From RGIG4576 sp964606575 (GTDB lineage Bacteria; Bacteroidota; Bacteroidia; Bacteroidales; Muribaculaceae), in assembly GCA_964606575.1 (NCBI GenBank), contig CAZSHA010000001.1, positions 1-64,000 on the forward strand: a stretch of 64,000 nucleotides of DNA, read 5' to 3'. Shown in pieces: positions 18,647 to 27,781 of this stretch. Positions within the stretch are counted from its first letter, which is position 1. Every line of letters begins with the position of its first letter. A program made the position numbers and the translations under genes. Under the pieces are notes generated by a model that made no database searches, had not been told where the DNA came from, and saw only the letters and a list, made by a program, of their open reading frames with translations.

Positions 18647-21400
18647 TTAGAATTTAACACCCATGTTCAAGAACACTTTCAAGCCTTGGGCATAGTAGTA
18701 TTTATTAGGGAATCTGGACTTGGTATTCATTAGGTCGCTCGTATTGGTGCGACATTGTTGATAAGCCGAGGTCTGTATATCCTCGTTGTTAAGCAAGTTG
18801 TTAATGTTCAAGTTAATGTTCAATGATGACGAACGGCTCAAATAAATCAATTTACCGATGCTCGCATTAAGAACAAAAGCATTTTTCAATTTATCTTGCT
18901 TTGTGAAATCGTCCATGAATGCGTTATACTCTTCTAGAGAAGAGAAGTTGCCCGAAATATCTGAACGTGACTCGTGACGGTTGTAAGCAACCGAAACGTA
19001 GCTGTCGCCCATATAAGTACCGTTCAGTTCAAAGAACCAGCGGTTAGATGTACGGTAGTTCAAGCTAAGGCTGACTGCCGTTTGCGGTGTACCTGACACA
19101 TAGTAATTCTTTAAATACACTGTTTGGGTGGTATCAGGAGCCATACCGTTCTCATAGTTACGAGTTCCTGTAGGGCGGTTCTTATATTTATATTTAGAGA
19201 ATGTACCAGCCAATGAAACCGAAAGCGATGGAGTAAGGCTTGCCATCATACCCACTTCAACACCACGATAAGACTTGCGCACATTGGTCAAAGCGTAGTT
19301 CATGAATGTAGAGAACGCATCGTCGTAGAAAGATAGGCGTTCGGTAGAATTATATTGCTCAGTCCAAAATCCTGTGATACTACCCTTGATAGCACGATAG
19401 TTAAACACATAGCTTATGTCGCCCGACAACAAACGTTCGCTCGACAAGCCCTCGATTGCATCATCTTTAATACGAGGTGACACGTATGCTTTATCCGACA
19501 ACGGAGCTTTCGTTCCATAGAATCCGTGCAACACGAAGCGGTTTCTACCATCTAACTTATAAGTAGCTCCCACTTTCACGCCACCATTGTCAAACTGATG
19601 CAACTCACCCTTACCGTAAGAATTCTCAGGTGAACGACCGTTACGCATCTTACCGTCACGTTGGAACTGAGTATAGCTTATGTTCAAACCATAGTTTATA
19701 TCCCAATGAGGAAGATTTATCGTGTTTTGCAGCCATGCGTTAGCCCTCAACGAGTTGATATTATAATTATAACCGAACTTATCTCCCTCATACACACGAC
19801 GGTTAGGGTTGTTCATGTCGTTTTGAAGCACATCAGGATCGTTTGGATAGTCACGTTCTGAATATTGGTCAGTATCAAGCCAATAGTTACCACCTAGAAG
19901 ATCCTTTATTGTCTTATAGTAAGAAGCAACCGAATAGTCCACACCCACACCGGCTTGAAGCGTAGAATGGTCGTTCAACCTCATATTCAAAGTTGAGTTC
20001 AACTGATAGTTCAACTGGTTGCTATGGCGTTTCTCCAAAATATATGTCGAACCCGCCTCTGTGCCGTTAGCCTCAGCTTGTGCAGCTCTTAAATAGTTGG
20101 TCATATACAACTTATCCCAATTGATTTGACGCATTGACTCATCGTTTTGCCACAATTCGGTGTACAAGTCACGTTGCTCACCTTCATCATAGTAAGACGG
20201 CAAATAACGATAATAGTCGGGGCGAGGATCGGGAGCATTATACCAATTGAGAGCCGAAGACGAATAATTTGAAGAACGGAATCCGAAACCTGTGTTAAGC
20301 GTTGTTCCGTCTTTCGGCTTCCATATCCAGTTTAAGATAACTGTAGGGTCGAAAGCCTCAACCACTTTGGCATTACGTTTCTCGCCGTTTTGCCAACCCC
20401 AGTTAGGATTGTATAGATTATCATCGGCAAGTTCGTATGCCTCTAGAGCCACAGCCGACGAGTTAGTGCGCTTGGTTGGAGCGCCGAATGTCACAAGCGA
20501 CAAACTGTGTTGCTTGTTGAACACCTTCTGAAGCGACAAGAAATATCCCCATGAATTATAGAACGAGCCAGGCACTATACCCTCATCGGCATATCGAGCA
20601 ATAGCCGATAGAGTCATAGCCCAACCGTTTTTCATTAAGCCAGTGCTATAAGTCGCCATAGCGCGCACTTTATAGTTTGAGTTTGTGTATGCCACGCTTC
20701 CATTGAAACCGGGAGCATAGTCCTGAGCAAAAGTGGAAATGTCGGTCGCACCGCCTATTTGACCGAATGCAAACCCGGTAGCCTCAAGGCCAATGTTCAC
20801 TTCTTTGCGCTTAAACGCAGTGTTCATACCGCCTATCATAGAATAGTTGAAACGTCCTCTAGTGGCATCATTGAAATTAACACCATTGATGTAGGTTTCA
20901 GAATACTCTGAATCATAACCCCTCAAGCGGAAACGCATCAAGCTGAAATCATAGCTTGCGGCATTGTAATACACGTTGTCGCTAGCACCCGACAAAGTCG
21001 AGATAGCTTGGCTTGTGCCTTCTTCATCTTCAAGCTCAGCCTCATTGATAGCAAACTCGTCGTTAAAGAAATCAGAGCCATCGGTAACCGTTTCGGGTTG
21101 CAACATGATTTTACCCATGTTATCTACAGCACCTTTTACGATTGTAACCTCTTGCGACCAATCATTAAAGCCTACGGTAAGCACCACCAATTTGTCAGCA
21201 CCTGCCTTAGCATTCGCAATACGGAAACTACCATCAAATCCAGTAGTAACCGTAATGTCCTGATTGTCTAACGTCACTATAGCGCCCACGATAGGCTGGT
21301 TATCCGCCTTGGAGAGAACCACACCTGTCACTCCAGTGTTCTGAGCCAACACCGGCAATACAGCAAATAGTGATAGAAGCAAAAATAATTTGATTCTCAT
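18647..21400 (-). CDS. TonB-dependent receptor with CarboxypepD_reg domain
   Basis: A 917-residue outer-membrane receptor. Signal peptide 1-19; a carboxypeptidase regulatory-like domain at about 20-100 (VTGVVLSKADNQPIVGA), a plug domain (about 125-240, LRLRGYDSEYSETYINGV and GGAT), then a 22-strand barrel with many aromatic-rich strands, ending in the terminal strand LKVFLNMGVKF with a final Phe. No SusD gene is next to it; instead the DUF5689 lipoprotein follows 39 bp downstream and is probably its partner. It imports an unknown ligand using TonB energy. A -7 box lies upstream at 21523. Confidence 0.88.
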   Translation of the reverse strand: MRIKLFLLLSLFAVLPVLAQNTGVTGVVLSKADNQPIVGAIVTLDNQDITVTTGFDGSFRIANAKAGADKLVVLTVGFNDWSQEVTIVKGAVDNMGKIMLQPETVTDGSDFFNDEFAINEAELEDEEGTSQAISTLSGASDNVYYNAASYDFSLMRFRLRGYDSEYSETYINGVNFNDATRGRFNYSMIGGMNTAFKRKEVNIGLEATGFAFGQIGGATDISTFAQDYAPGFNGSVAYTNSNYKVRAMATYSTGLMKNGWAMTLSAIARYADEGIVPGSFYNSWGYFLSLQKVFNKQHSLSLVTFGAPTKRTNSSAVALEAYELADDNLYNPNWGWQNGEKRNAKVVEAFDPTVILNWIWKPKDGTTLNTGFGFRSSNYSSSALNWYNAPDPRPDYYRYLPSYYDEGEQRDLYTELWQNDESMRQINWDKLYMTNYLRAAQAEANGTEAGSTYILEKRHSNQLNYQLNSTLNMRLNDHSTLQAGVGVDYSVASYYKTIKDLLGGNYWLDTDQYSERDYPNDPDVLQNDMNNPNRRVYEGDKFGYNYNINSLRANAWLQNTINLPHWDINYGLNISYTQFQRDGKMRNGRSPENSYGKGELHQFDNGGVKVGATYKLDGRNRFVLHGFYGTKAPLSDKAYVSPRIKDDAIEGLSSERLLSGDISYVFNYRAIKGSITGFWTEQYNSTERLSFYDDAFSTFMNYALTNVRKSYRGVEVGMMASLTPSLSVSLAGTFSKYKYKNRPTGTRNYENGMAPDTTQTVYLKNYYVSGTPQTAVSLSLNYRTSNRWFFELNGTYMGDSYVSVAYNRHESRSDISGNFSSLEEYNAFMDDFTKQDKLKNAFVLNASIGKLIYLSRSSSLNINLNINNLLNNEDIQTSAYQQCRTNTSDLMNTKSRFPNKYYYAQGLKVFLNMGVKF

Positions 21401-21522
21401 AAACAGATTTTGAGTTAGTATTAATTAATTTTTATTGTTATTCTACGGTTAATCATCTGCCACAACACACAAGACTCGAAACAGGCAAAAAGCCAACAAC
21501 GATACTTTTAGGTTTTAGCTTT

Positions 21523-21530
21523 CAAATATA
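21523..21530 (-). promoter_or_regulatory. -7 promoter box of the TonB receptor/lipoprotein operon
   Basis: CAAATATA on plus, TATATTTG on minus, 122 bp before the receptor ATG. This predicts a leader of roughly 115 nt, long for this window. Confidence 0.5.
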
Positions 21531-21627
21531 AGCAATTATTTTAGAAATTTTAATTACAACTTGATAAAATTTCATATCATGCAAAAAATTGGCAGTCAAA
21601 AAAAGACTCTTTCAAATGTGATTCTAT

Positions 21628-21666
21628 AAAAACAGTGGAGGACATGCCACCATTGGCACATCCTCC
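21628..21666 (-). terminator. Terminator of the protease/LRR protein unit
   Basis: Twelve-base arms (21637-21648 and 21655-21666) pair fully with two G-T wobbles around a six-base loop; on the minus strand a five-T run follows (A-run 21628-21632). It lies 25 bp past the stop codon at 21691. Confidence 0.8.
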
Positions 21667-21690
21667 GCATATTTTTCATGAGAACCAAGC

Positions 21691-24600
21691 TTATTTAACA
21701 ATCACTTTACAAGCCTTTGAACCTATGGTCAATATATAAGCTCCAGCCTCTACGTCAGATATTACAGTTTCACCAGCAACTGTTGCAGCACTGCGAACCA
21801 ACGCTCCGTTTATGCTGTATAGCTTAACAGACATACCAGCCACACTAGTTTTAGCAATCACATCGTTGCCCGATACTGTAGCCGACACTTCACCTTCAGC
21901 CTCTAGTGATTCTATTCCTGACAGCTTGACATCAATTAACTGCGTGTACATATACACGTTAGGGAACACGGCATTTGTCATAACACACATAACATCTTCA
22001 AATTCTTTTAAGAATGTGGTTACGCCATCGCTAATGGTATATTCTGTTTCTTCTATCAAAGCTTCACCTTCCAATTCGCCATAATCGTTTACAGCAGGCG
22101 CTCCTATATACCATGTGTAGACTGTTGCAGTGTCACCCACAGCCTTTTCCTCACTCAAATCTACAACACCATCCGCCACAGCCACCTCTATAGGTGCTTG
22201 ATTTGCATAGTAATATACAGCATAACTATCCTTAGGCATAGGCAATGTGTTGAATGTTAATTTGTTGCCAACCACGCTCACCACTCTTAGCTTGCTTAGG
22301 TTTTCTAGATTTATCCTGCTCAACTGATTATTAGCTATCGAGAGTTGTGTTAGATTTGGAACTCCATCCAAATTGATTTCGGTAAACTCATTGTGTTCAA
22401 GATACAAAGCCCACATATTATTGTTAGCCAACTTAATATCTGTTAACTTATTACCAGTGATTGACACCAACTCCAATGCGGTATTCTTAGTCAAGTCAAG
22501 GGTTGAAAGTGCGTTGTCGTTCAAGCTAACCAATGTCAATGCAGGATATTGAGATAAATTAAATTCTGTGAAGTTGTTTCCATCGAGTGTAGTTTCCTTG
22601 AAATTATTCGACTTTGGTAACTTAATTTCAGAAAGACCAGCTCCAGACACACTCACATTAATAGCATCAACTAGCTTAGAACCATCGAATGACGACAATT
22701 CCGCACCAGCCATACTGAACACTGTAATAGCTTCAGATGAATCATAAGTGTAAACTTTCACATTCACACCTGCCTTAGTTGCAGCTGAGAACAAACGATA
22801 AGTATCACCCAACATATATTGTGTCAGGTTGCCGTCACCGTTCCAATCAAAATAGATAGCTGTACCCGCTTTAGCCGCAGCCAAAGAAAGACTTACCGAA
22901 TCGCCCTCATTAACCGTAGTAAATGATGCAATCTCGTTGGTTGGAGCCTCTGCTGCCTCAATCAATGTGGTCTTATAAGTGTTTGCTCCAGTGAACCTAG
23001 GGAAAGCAGAGTGAGTCATCTCACAATATATATTGCCTACTGCAGTGTTGATGAACTTGGTCTTGCCATTGGTTATAGTATAATCCTCACCCTCTTTCAA
23101 CACATTGCCAGCCGCATCTTTCCATACGTATTTAGTACCTTCGCCATTAATTACACGATTCAATCCAGAAAGGTCAATACCAGGAGCCTTTGTCGCAATC
23201 ACATAATCAGCTTGAGGAGCATAGATATATGACTCTTCGGCAAGGTTACCGTGTTCTGGAAGGTTAGCTATAGTAAACAAGTTATCGTTACATGCAAAAT
23301 ATTGTATGTTGTTTTCGGTAGGTAACACTATAGATGAAATGCTATTGTGAGAGATATCCAAATTAGACAAAACAGAACAATAAGTGAAATCGACCTCTTC
23401 AAACTTATTATATGAGATATTAAGGGTTTCGATATAATCGGCATCCGAGAAGTCTATACCATACAATTCGTTATGGCTTATATCCAAATTGTGTATAGCT
23501 TTCAAATTATTCCAACTAACATCGCTCAACCTGTTATTGCTAAGATTTATATTTTTCAGAGCATTTTTCTCATAAGATTTGTTAGTGCCGGCAAGCGACA
23601 ACATTGACAAATTATTATCGCTTAAATCTAAGGTTTCAAGGCAGCGGTTCATAGAAAGGTCTATGTTGTAAATTCCTGCATTTGCCACTCTCAATGTACG
23701 CAACGAAGCCGAAGCTGTTACATCTATAGAATATAACGTTACATCCTTCAATTCTAATGCTGTCAAAGACAAACCTTCTGGCATATAAATCGTTACTTGA
23801 CCATATCCAGCCTTAGTAGCCTTTACATTAGCAACTGTTGGGACATCGCTAGATGTCGCAGTGAACGCTTGTTGCTTTCCATCACCTAAATCAACAAAGA
23901 ACTCAATTGGATTTTCTGCTGTAGCTGTTTCTATACCCACAGCAAATGAAATCTCATCGCCAGGATAAGCCGCAGTTGCGAAATTAGCAGCCTTTACTGG
24001 CTTGCCAAAATCATCGGCAGACTTGATTTTAAATTTATCAGTACGCAACACAGTTTCAGGGAACATAGTGTTGACAAATGCTATATACACACTATCTTCT
24101 GGAATAGCATTGATAGTGAATTTACCGTCGGCGTATGTGTAATAGCTTGCATCTAAGATGCTTGGGCTTCCTGGAGAAGCCTCAGATACTGTATACAATA
24201 CGGCTTCAGTTGTTGTACCTTCTCTTAAAACTCTACTGCTAAAATCAAAGGTGTGACCTACTTGATAGCTTCTTTCGGTTTCCATGTTTCTTTGACCGTA
24301 GTAATAAGTGTTCCAAGTGCCAGGATCAGCTGGCAATGTAGCAAAATCCAAACAGTTATTATTCAAATAGACCTGATATAGATTTGTGTTATTTGACACA
24401 TCTATAGATGTTAGATAATTATCGCTTGCCGAAAGGATCGTCAACTTAGGGCATTTCGACAAATCCAAACTTTTGAATTTGTTGCCAGCACAGAATAGAT
24501 ACACCAACTCAGGATTATTAGTCAAGTCAATCGAGTCCAATTTGAACTCAGTATTAAATGAGCCTTGATGAGAACAATAGAATTGAGTCAATTTCGGATT

Positions 24601-25395
24601 CTTGCTCACGTCAATTGACGTGATACGAGTGTCTGAAATATTCAAAATAGCCAACTCCGGGTTCTCGCTCACGTCAAGCGTTTCCACATGTGTCACATCA
24701 AGCGTCAAACGCACCAAGTTAGGACAACCGCTAGAATCCAACTTTCTCAAATCAGTATTATGGTAACCGTCAAAAGAAAGCATAGACGGATAATCTGACA
24801 AATTGAACGACTGATCCATGTGTTCAATTATGCTCACTTCCAAGATACTTAGGTTAGGCTTGTTTTTGCCTATAACCAAAGGCGTTTCTGCCGTAAACGC
24901 ATTATCCGACAAGTAAATAGCCCTCAGCTTGGTCATGTGGCTAAGATCCAAACTCTTCAGCTCATTATGGCTCAAGTCTATAATGTCCATGTTTACGAGA
25001 TTAGGGAATTCAATCCACTCAATATAGCATCCGCTTGCATTAAGGTAGTCTATTTTTGAAGCATCGCCATAAATCTTCACGATACCCTCTTTAGACACCT
25101 TGCAACTAATGAATGTTCCACCTATTTCTTGCGTATCGGGGTCAAAAGCCGCTTGAGTCGCTTCATATTCCACTTTTCCGAAACCGCAATCAACATCTAT
25201 ATACTCACCCTCTGCTGTTGTAACGCCTATCACAAGCGAAAACTCGTTAAGTTCGCCATACGTATCATAAATATTGGTTTTGAACGTAATAGCTGGCTCG
25301 TCGCTGGAGGATTGAGCCGCAGCCATAGCGGAAAAGCCAAACAACGGCACCACCAAGGCTAATTTTAACATTAAACTCGATATTTTTTCTTTCAT
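21691..25395 (-). CDS. Secreted leucine-rich-repeat protein with T9SS tail
   Basis: A 1234-residue exported protein (signal peptide about 1-28). It is built from three large blocks of 350-400 residues. Each has a beta-sandwich opening (PGDEISFAVGI.. in block 2, EGDSVSLSLAAAKAG in block 3), then five to nine leucine-rich repeats of the bacterial short type (L..LDLS.N.L, ID.S.NP.L), then a TLP....YYY..Q linker and an Ig-like domain (EDYTITNGKTKF, TEYTISDGVTTF). The C-terminal 65 residues are a type A T9SS sorting domain (VKLYSINGALVRSA ... GAYILTIGSKACKVIVK). Such proteins usually bind proteins or glycans at the surface. It starts 19 bp after the subtilase stop codon, so the two are likely co-transcribed. 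Confidence 0.8.
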   Translation of the reverse strand: MKEKISSLMLKLALVVPLFGFSAMAAAQSSSDEPAITFKTNIYDTYGELNEFSLVIGVTTAEGEYIDVDCGFGKVEYEATQAAFDPDTQEIGGTFISCKVSKEGIVKIYGDASKIDYLNASGCYIEWIEFPNLVNMDIIDLSHNELKSLDLSHMTKLRAIYLSDNAFTAETPLVIGKNKPNLSILEVSIIEHMDQSFNLSDYPSMLSFDGYHNTDLRKLDSSGCPNLVRLTLDVTHVETLDVSENPELAILNISDTRITSIDVSKNPKLTQFYCSHQGSFNTEFKLDSIDLTNNPELVYLFCAGNKFKSLDLSKCPKLTILSASDNYLTSIDVSNNTNLYQVYLNNNCLDFATLPADPGTWNTYYYGQRNMETERSYQVGHTFDFSSRVLREGTTTEAVLYTVSEASPGSPSILDASYYTYADGKFTINAIPEDSVYIAFVNTMFPETVLRTDKFKIKSADDFGKPVKAANFATAAYPGDEISFAVGIETATAENPIEFFVDLGDGKQQAFTATSSDVPTVANVKATKAGYGQVTIYMPEGLSLTALELKDVTLYSIDVTASASLRTLRVANAGIYNIDLSMNRCLETLDLSDNNLSMLSLAGTNKSYEKNALKNINLSNNRLSDVSWNNLKAIHNLDISHNELYGIDFSDADYIETLNISYNKFEEVDFTYCSVLSNLDISHNSISSIVLPTENNIQYFACNDNLFTIANLPEHGNLAEESYIYAPQADYVIATKAPGIDLSGLNRVINGEGTKYVWKDAAGNVLKEGEDYTITNGKTKFINTAVGNIYCEMTHSAFPRFTGANTYKTTLIEAAEAPTNEIASFTTVNEGDSVSLSLAAAKAGTAIYFDWNGDGNLTQYMLGDTYRLFSAATKAGVNVKVYTYDSSEAITVFSMAGAELSSFDGSKLVDAINVSVSGAGLSEIKLPKSNNFKETTLDGNNFTEFNLSQYPALTLVSLNDNALSTLDLTKNTALELVSITGNKLTDIKLANNNMWALYLEHNEFTEINLDGVPNLTQLSIANNQLSRINLENLSKLRVVSVVGNKLTFNTLPMPKDSYAVYYYANQAPIEVAVADGVVDLSEEKAVGDTATVYTWYIGAPAVNDYGELEGEALIEETEYTISDGVTTFLKEFEDVMCVMTNAVFPNVYMYTQLIDVKLSGIESLEAEGEVSATVSGNDVIAKTSVAGMSVKLYSINGALVRSAATVAGETVISDVEAGAYILTIGSKACKVIVK

Positions 25396-25414
25396 ATTTT
25401 TATATAATAATTTT

Positions 25415-27694
25415 TTACTTAACTAATATACGTTGTGCATGACGACCGTTCACATTTAGCACATACACGCCCGGAGCTACACCCGACAGATTCAAGTCAA
25501 GCTCATCAGCTTCGGCTGATTGACGCAATACCGGTTGTCCTGAAATGTCGTAAAGGACTGCATCTATCGAAGAAACTCCACCTAAGAATACGTTGTACAC
25601 GCCATCAGCAAGCGATTTCACCATCAAACGGCTGTCATCGGCAGCAATAGAGCTTATACCAGATGATGCACGACGTATAACCTCCTTTAGACCTGCATAG
25701 GCATTGAACTTACCAGCACCCCACTTGACAGGATCACCAGTGTAGCCAGTAACAAACTCATCTTTCACAGCAGTTGCAGCGATTATTTCCTTCACTTCAT
25801 CTACAGTCAATGTAGGATCAGCCTCAAGCCACAATGCTATCGCACCTGTAACCACTGGAGTAGCCATAGAAGTACCTACTTGTTGATGCCAATAATTCTT
25901 ACGTCCTGTTTCTTCCACTTTTGCCTGAAGAGCTGATTCTGGAACTGATTCACTTTCTATGTAATAGGTGCTGCTTGAAGAAATTGTCGTAGCGCCAGGT
26001 GCACACACGTGTGGAAGGTTACGACCATCAATCAATGTTCCATAAGAAGAGAAATCTGAAATTTCACCTGCAGGATAACCGCCAGCGAATGTGTACATTT
26101 CTCCGTCTAATGAAGCCCAATCGTCACGTGTGTTATATGAACCCACAACAACTAAGTTCTGAGCGCAAGCCATGTCGTTAATAGAACCGTTAGTCATACC
26201 TTCATCCCAGCCTTCTTGATCATAATTATCAAAAACTGTATATACGGCATCGCCATAGCAATCAATACGTTGACCCGCCTTGCCCTCCACGACAAAACCT
26301 AAAATATAGTTGCCCTTTGCATTTGTTGTAGTATTATCGCTCACGAAGAAGTCAATCAAAGCACAATAACGTCCATTATCCTCATCAATCATAGAACCGG
26401 CACCTAGATAACCGTTGAACGCCCTAGAAAAATTCACACTGGATTTGTCCCCTTCTTCAACATAACCTTCTCCTGCCGAATAATAGATAGGCTCACCGCC
26501 TGTATTTGTTTCTATCGGTAATTGGAATGTGATTGTGCCACGATCCTTGTTATAAATCACAGCCTTCACAATGAACTCTGAATCATCCTCGCTATAGATA
26601 TATACTTGACCATAACGCAAGTTTTGATAACCTGAGAATGTATATAGAGGAGCGATAAATGTTTTCAATTCCTTATCTTCTTCGGTACATCTTTGAGATA
26701 GAGCGACAGGCAAGCTACCTTCATTACCAGCAGCCATACATACAATCGCTTCCTTTCCTACCAAATCAAGATATTGGCTCATTACAGTCTTACCATCATG
26801 ACCTCCCACGTTGCTACCAACCGACAAATTGACAACAGCAGGTTTTCCTACATTATAGGCATGATCCAAAATCCCCTCTATACCTAATGCGATAAGCATG
26901 TCATAAAGGTCGCCGCAAGAAGCCGCAATATCAGCTCCTGTAGCCACGCCATAGAAAGGATTCTCAATCTCGCTCACTTTTCCTTCCAAAGCGCTCACTT
27001 TCTCTGCCACTGTAGCTTTGCCCTTATAGCCACCAGCCATAATACCTAATGTATGTGTTCCGTGGAAAGTGCTTTCATCATCGGTCTTGAAAGCGGCTAC
27101 ATCATCAGAGTAGTTAATAACGCTATATCCATCAGTGCTTGATTCATCAATAAATATATGGGTGAAATGGCTAAAACGTGATGTGCCGTCTTCGTTTCTG
27201 AAGTTAATGTGATTCGGGTCTACACCTCCATCAACAATACCAGCAATAACACCCTTTCCTGTATATGCTTGAGGCAAATCCTCTCCACTATGGATTTTAT
27301 CAACTCCGATTGCCTTACGCACCAAGTCCATTTTTGGAGTAGCTTTGCGAGATAGCTGTAATTTCTTCACAGCCTTTAGAGTAGAAACACGTGCCACTTC
27401 GCTTACTGGCATAGACACTAGCGCTATATCGCCACGCACACGCACCACGTTCACGCCTTCTGCTTCTAGTTGCTCTGCTGTGGCATCTGCAGCCATCTTA
27501 ATTAAACCAGTAATATGGTTTGACGGAATACCAGCATTTTGCATAGCCTTCAAGCGAACCTCATTGCTTACAGGAACTAATTGTTGAATTTTATGGCTTC
27601 GCAATATAGCACGGCTTTGCAAATCCAATTTTGATTGAGCCACCGATGACAACGCAATACCGACAGCCAATAAACTGAGATAAAATTTCTTCAT
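25415..27694 (-). CDS. Secreted subtilisin-like serine protease (S8) with T9SS tail
   Basis: A 759-residue exported protease. Signal peptide (1-19), a propeptide-like region (20-130) and an S8 domain with the full triad: Asp155 (GIVDGGVDP), His211 (HGTHTLGIMAGG) and Ser609 (GTSMATPVVTGA). A long insert of about 230 residues between the second and third catalytic motifs contains a jelly-roll region, as in other Bacteroidetes S8A proteases. The last 70 residues are a type A sorting domain (VLYDISGQPVLR ... GVYVLNVNGRH). I take the ATG at 27694, which opens directly into the signal peptide; the frame extends to 27745 but the extra 17 residues would bury the signal. Likely co-transcribed with the LRR protein. 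Confidence 0.88.
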   Translation of the reverse strand: MKKFYLSLLAVGIALSSVAQSKLDLQSRAILRSHKIQQLVPVSNEVRLKAMQNAGIPSNHITGLIKMAADATAEQLEAEGVNVVRVRGDIALVSMPVSEVARVSTLKAVKKLQLSRKATPKMDLVRKAIGVDKIHSGEDLPQAYTGKGVIAGIVDGGVDPNHINFRNEDGTSRFSHFTHIFIDESSTDGYSVINYSDDVAAFKTDDESTFHGTHTLGIMAGGYKGKATVAEKVSALEGKVSEIENPFYGVATGADIAASCGDLYDMLIALGIEGILDHAYNVGKPAVVNLSVGSNVGGHDGKTVMSQYLDLVGKEAIVCMAAGNEGSLPVALSQRCTEEDKELKTFIAPLYTFSGYQNLRYGQVYIYSEDDSEFIVKAVIYNKDRGTITFQLPIETNTGGEPIYYSAGEGYVEEGDKSSVNFSRAFNGYLGAGSMIDEDNGRYCALIDFFVSDNTTTNAKGNYILGFVVEGKAGQRIDCYGDAVYTVFDNYDQEGWDEGMTNGSINDMACAQNLVVVGSYNTRDDWASLDGEMYTFAGGYPAGEISDFSSYGTLIDGRNLPHVCAPGATTISSSSTYYIESESVPESALQAKVEETGRKNYWHQQVGTSMATPVVTGAIALWLEADPTLTVDEVKEIIAATAVKDEFVTGYTGDPVKWGAGKFNAYAGLKEVIRRASSGISSIAADDSRLMVKSLADGVYNVFLGGVSSIDAVLYDISGQPVLRQSAEADELDLNLSGVAPGVYVLNVNGRHAQRILVK

Positions 27695-27714
27695 ATAATT
27701 ATTAATTTGATAAT

Positions 27715-27768
27715 AACCATAAAATGGACGGAACGCCAATGTCATGGTATTTCTTCCATTTTACGGTT
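27715..27768. repeat. Inverted repeat between two secreted-protein genes
   Basis: AACCATAAAATGGA (27715-27728) and TCCATTTTACGGTT (27755-27768) pair at 13 of 14 positions around a 26-base loop that itself contains CCAATGTCATGG. It sits just before the protease ATG (27694) and just after the stop of the 605-aa gene (27782). It could be a read-through attenuator, a terminator lacking a T-tract, or an operator. Confidence 0.6.
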
Positions 27769-27781
27769 TATTGTTAGTATC

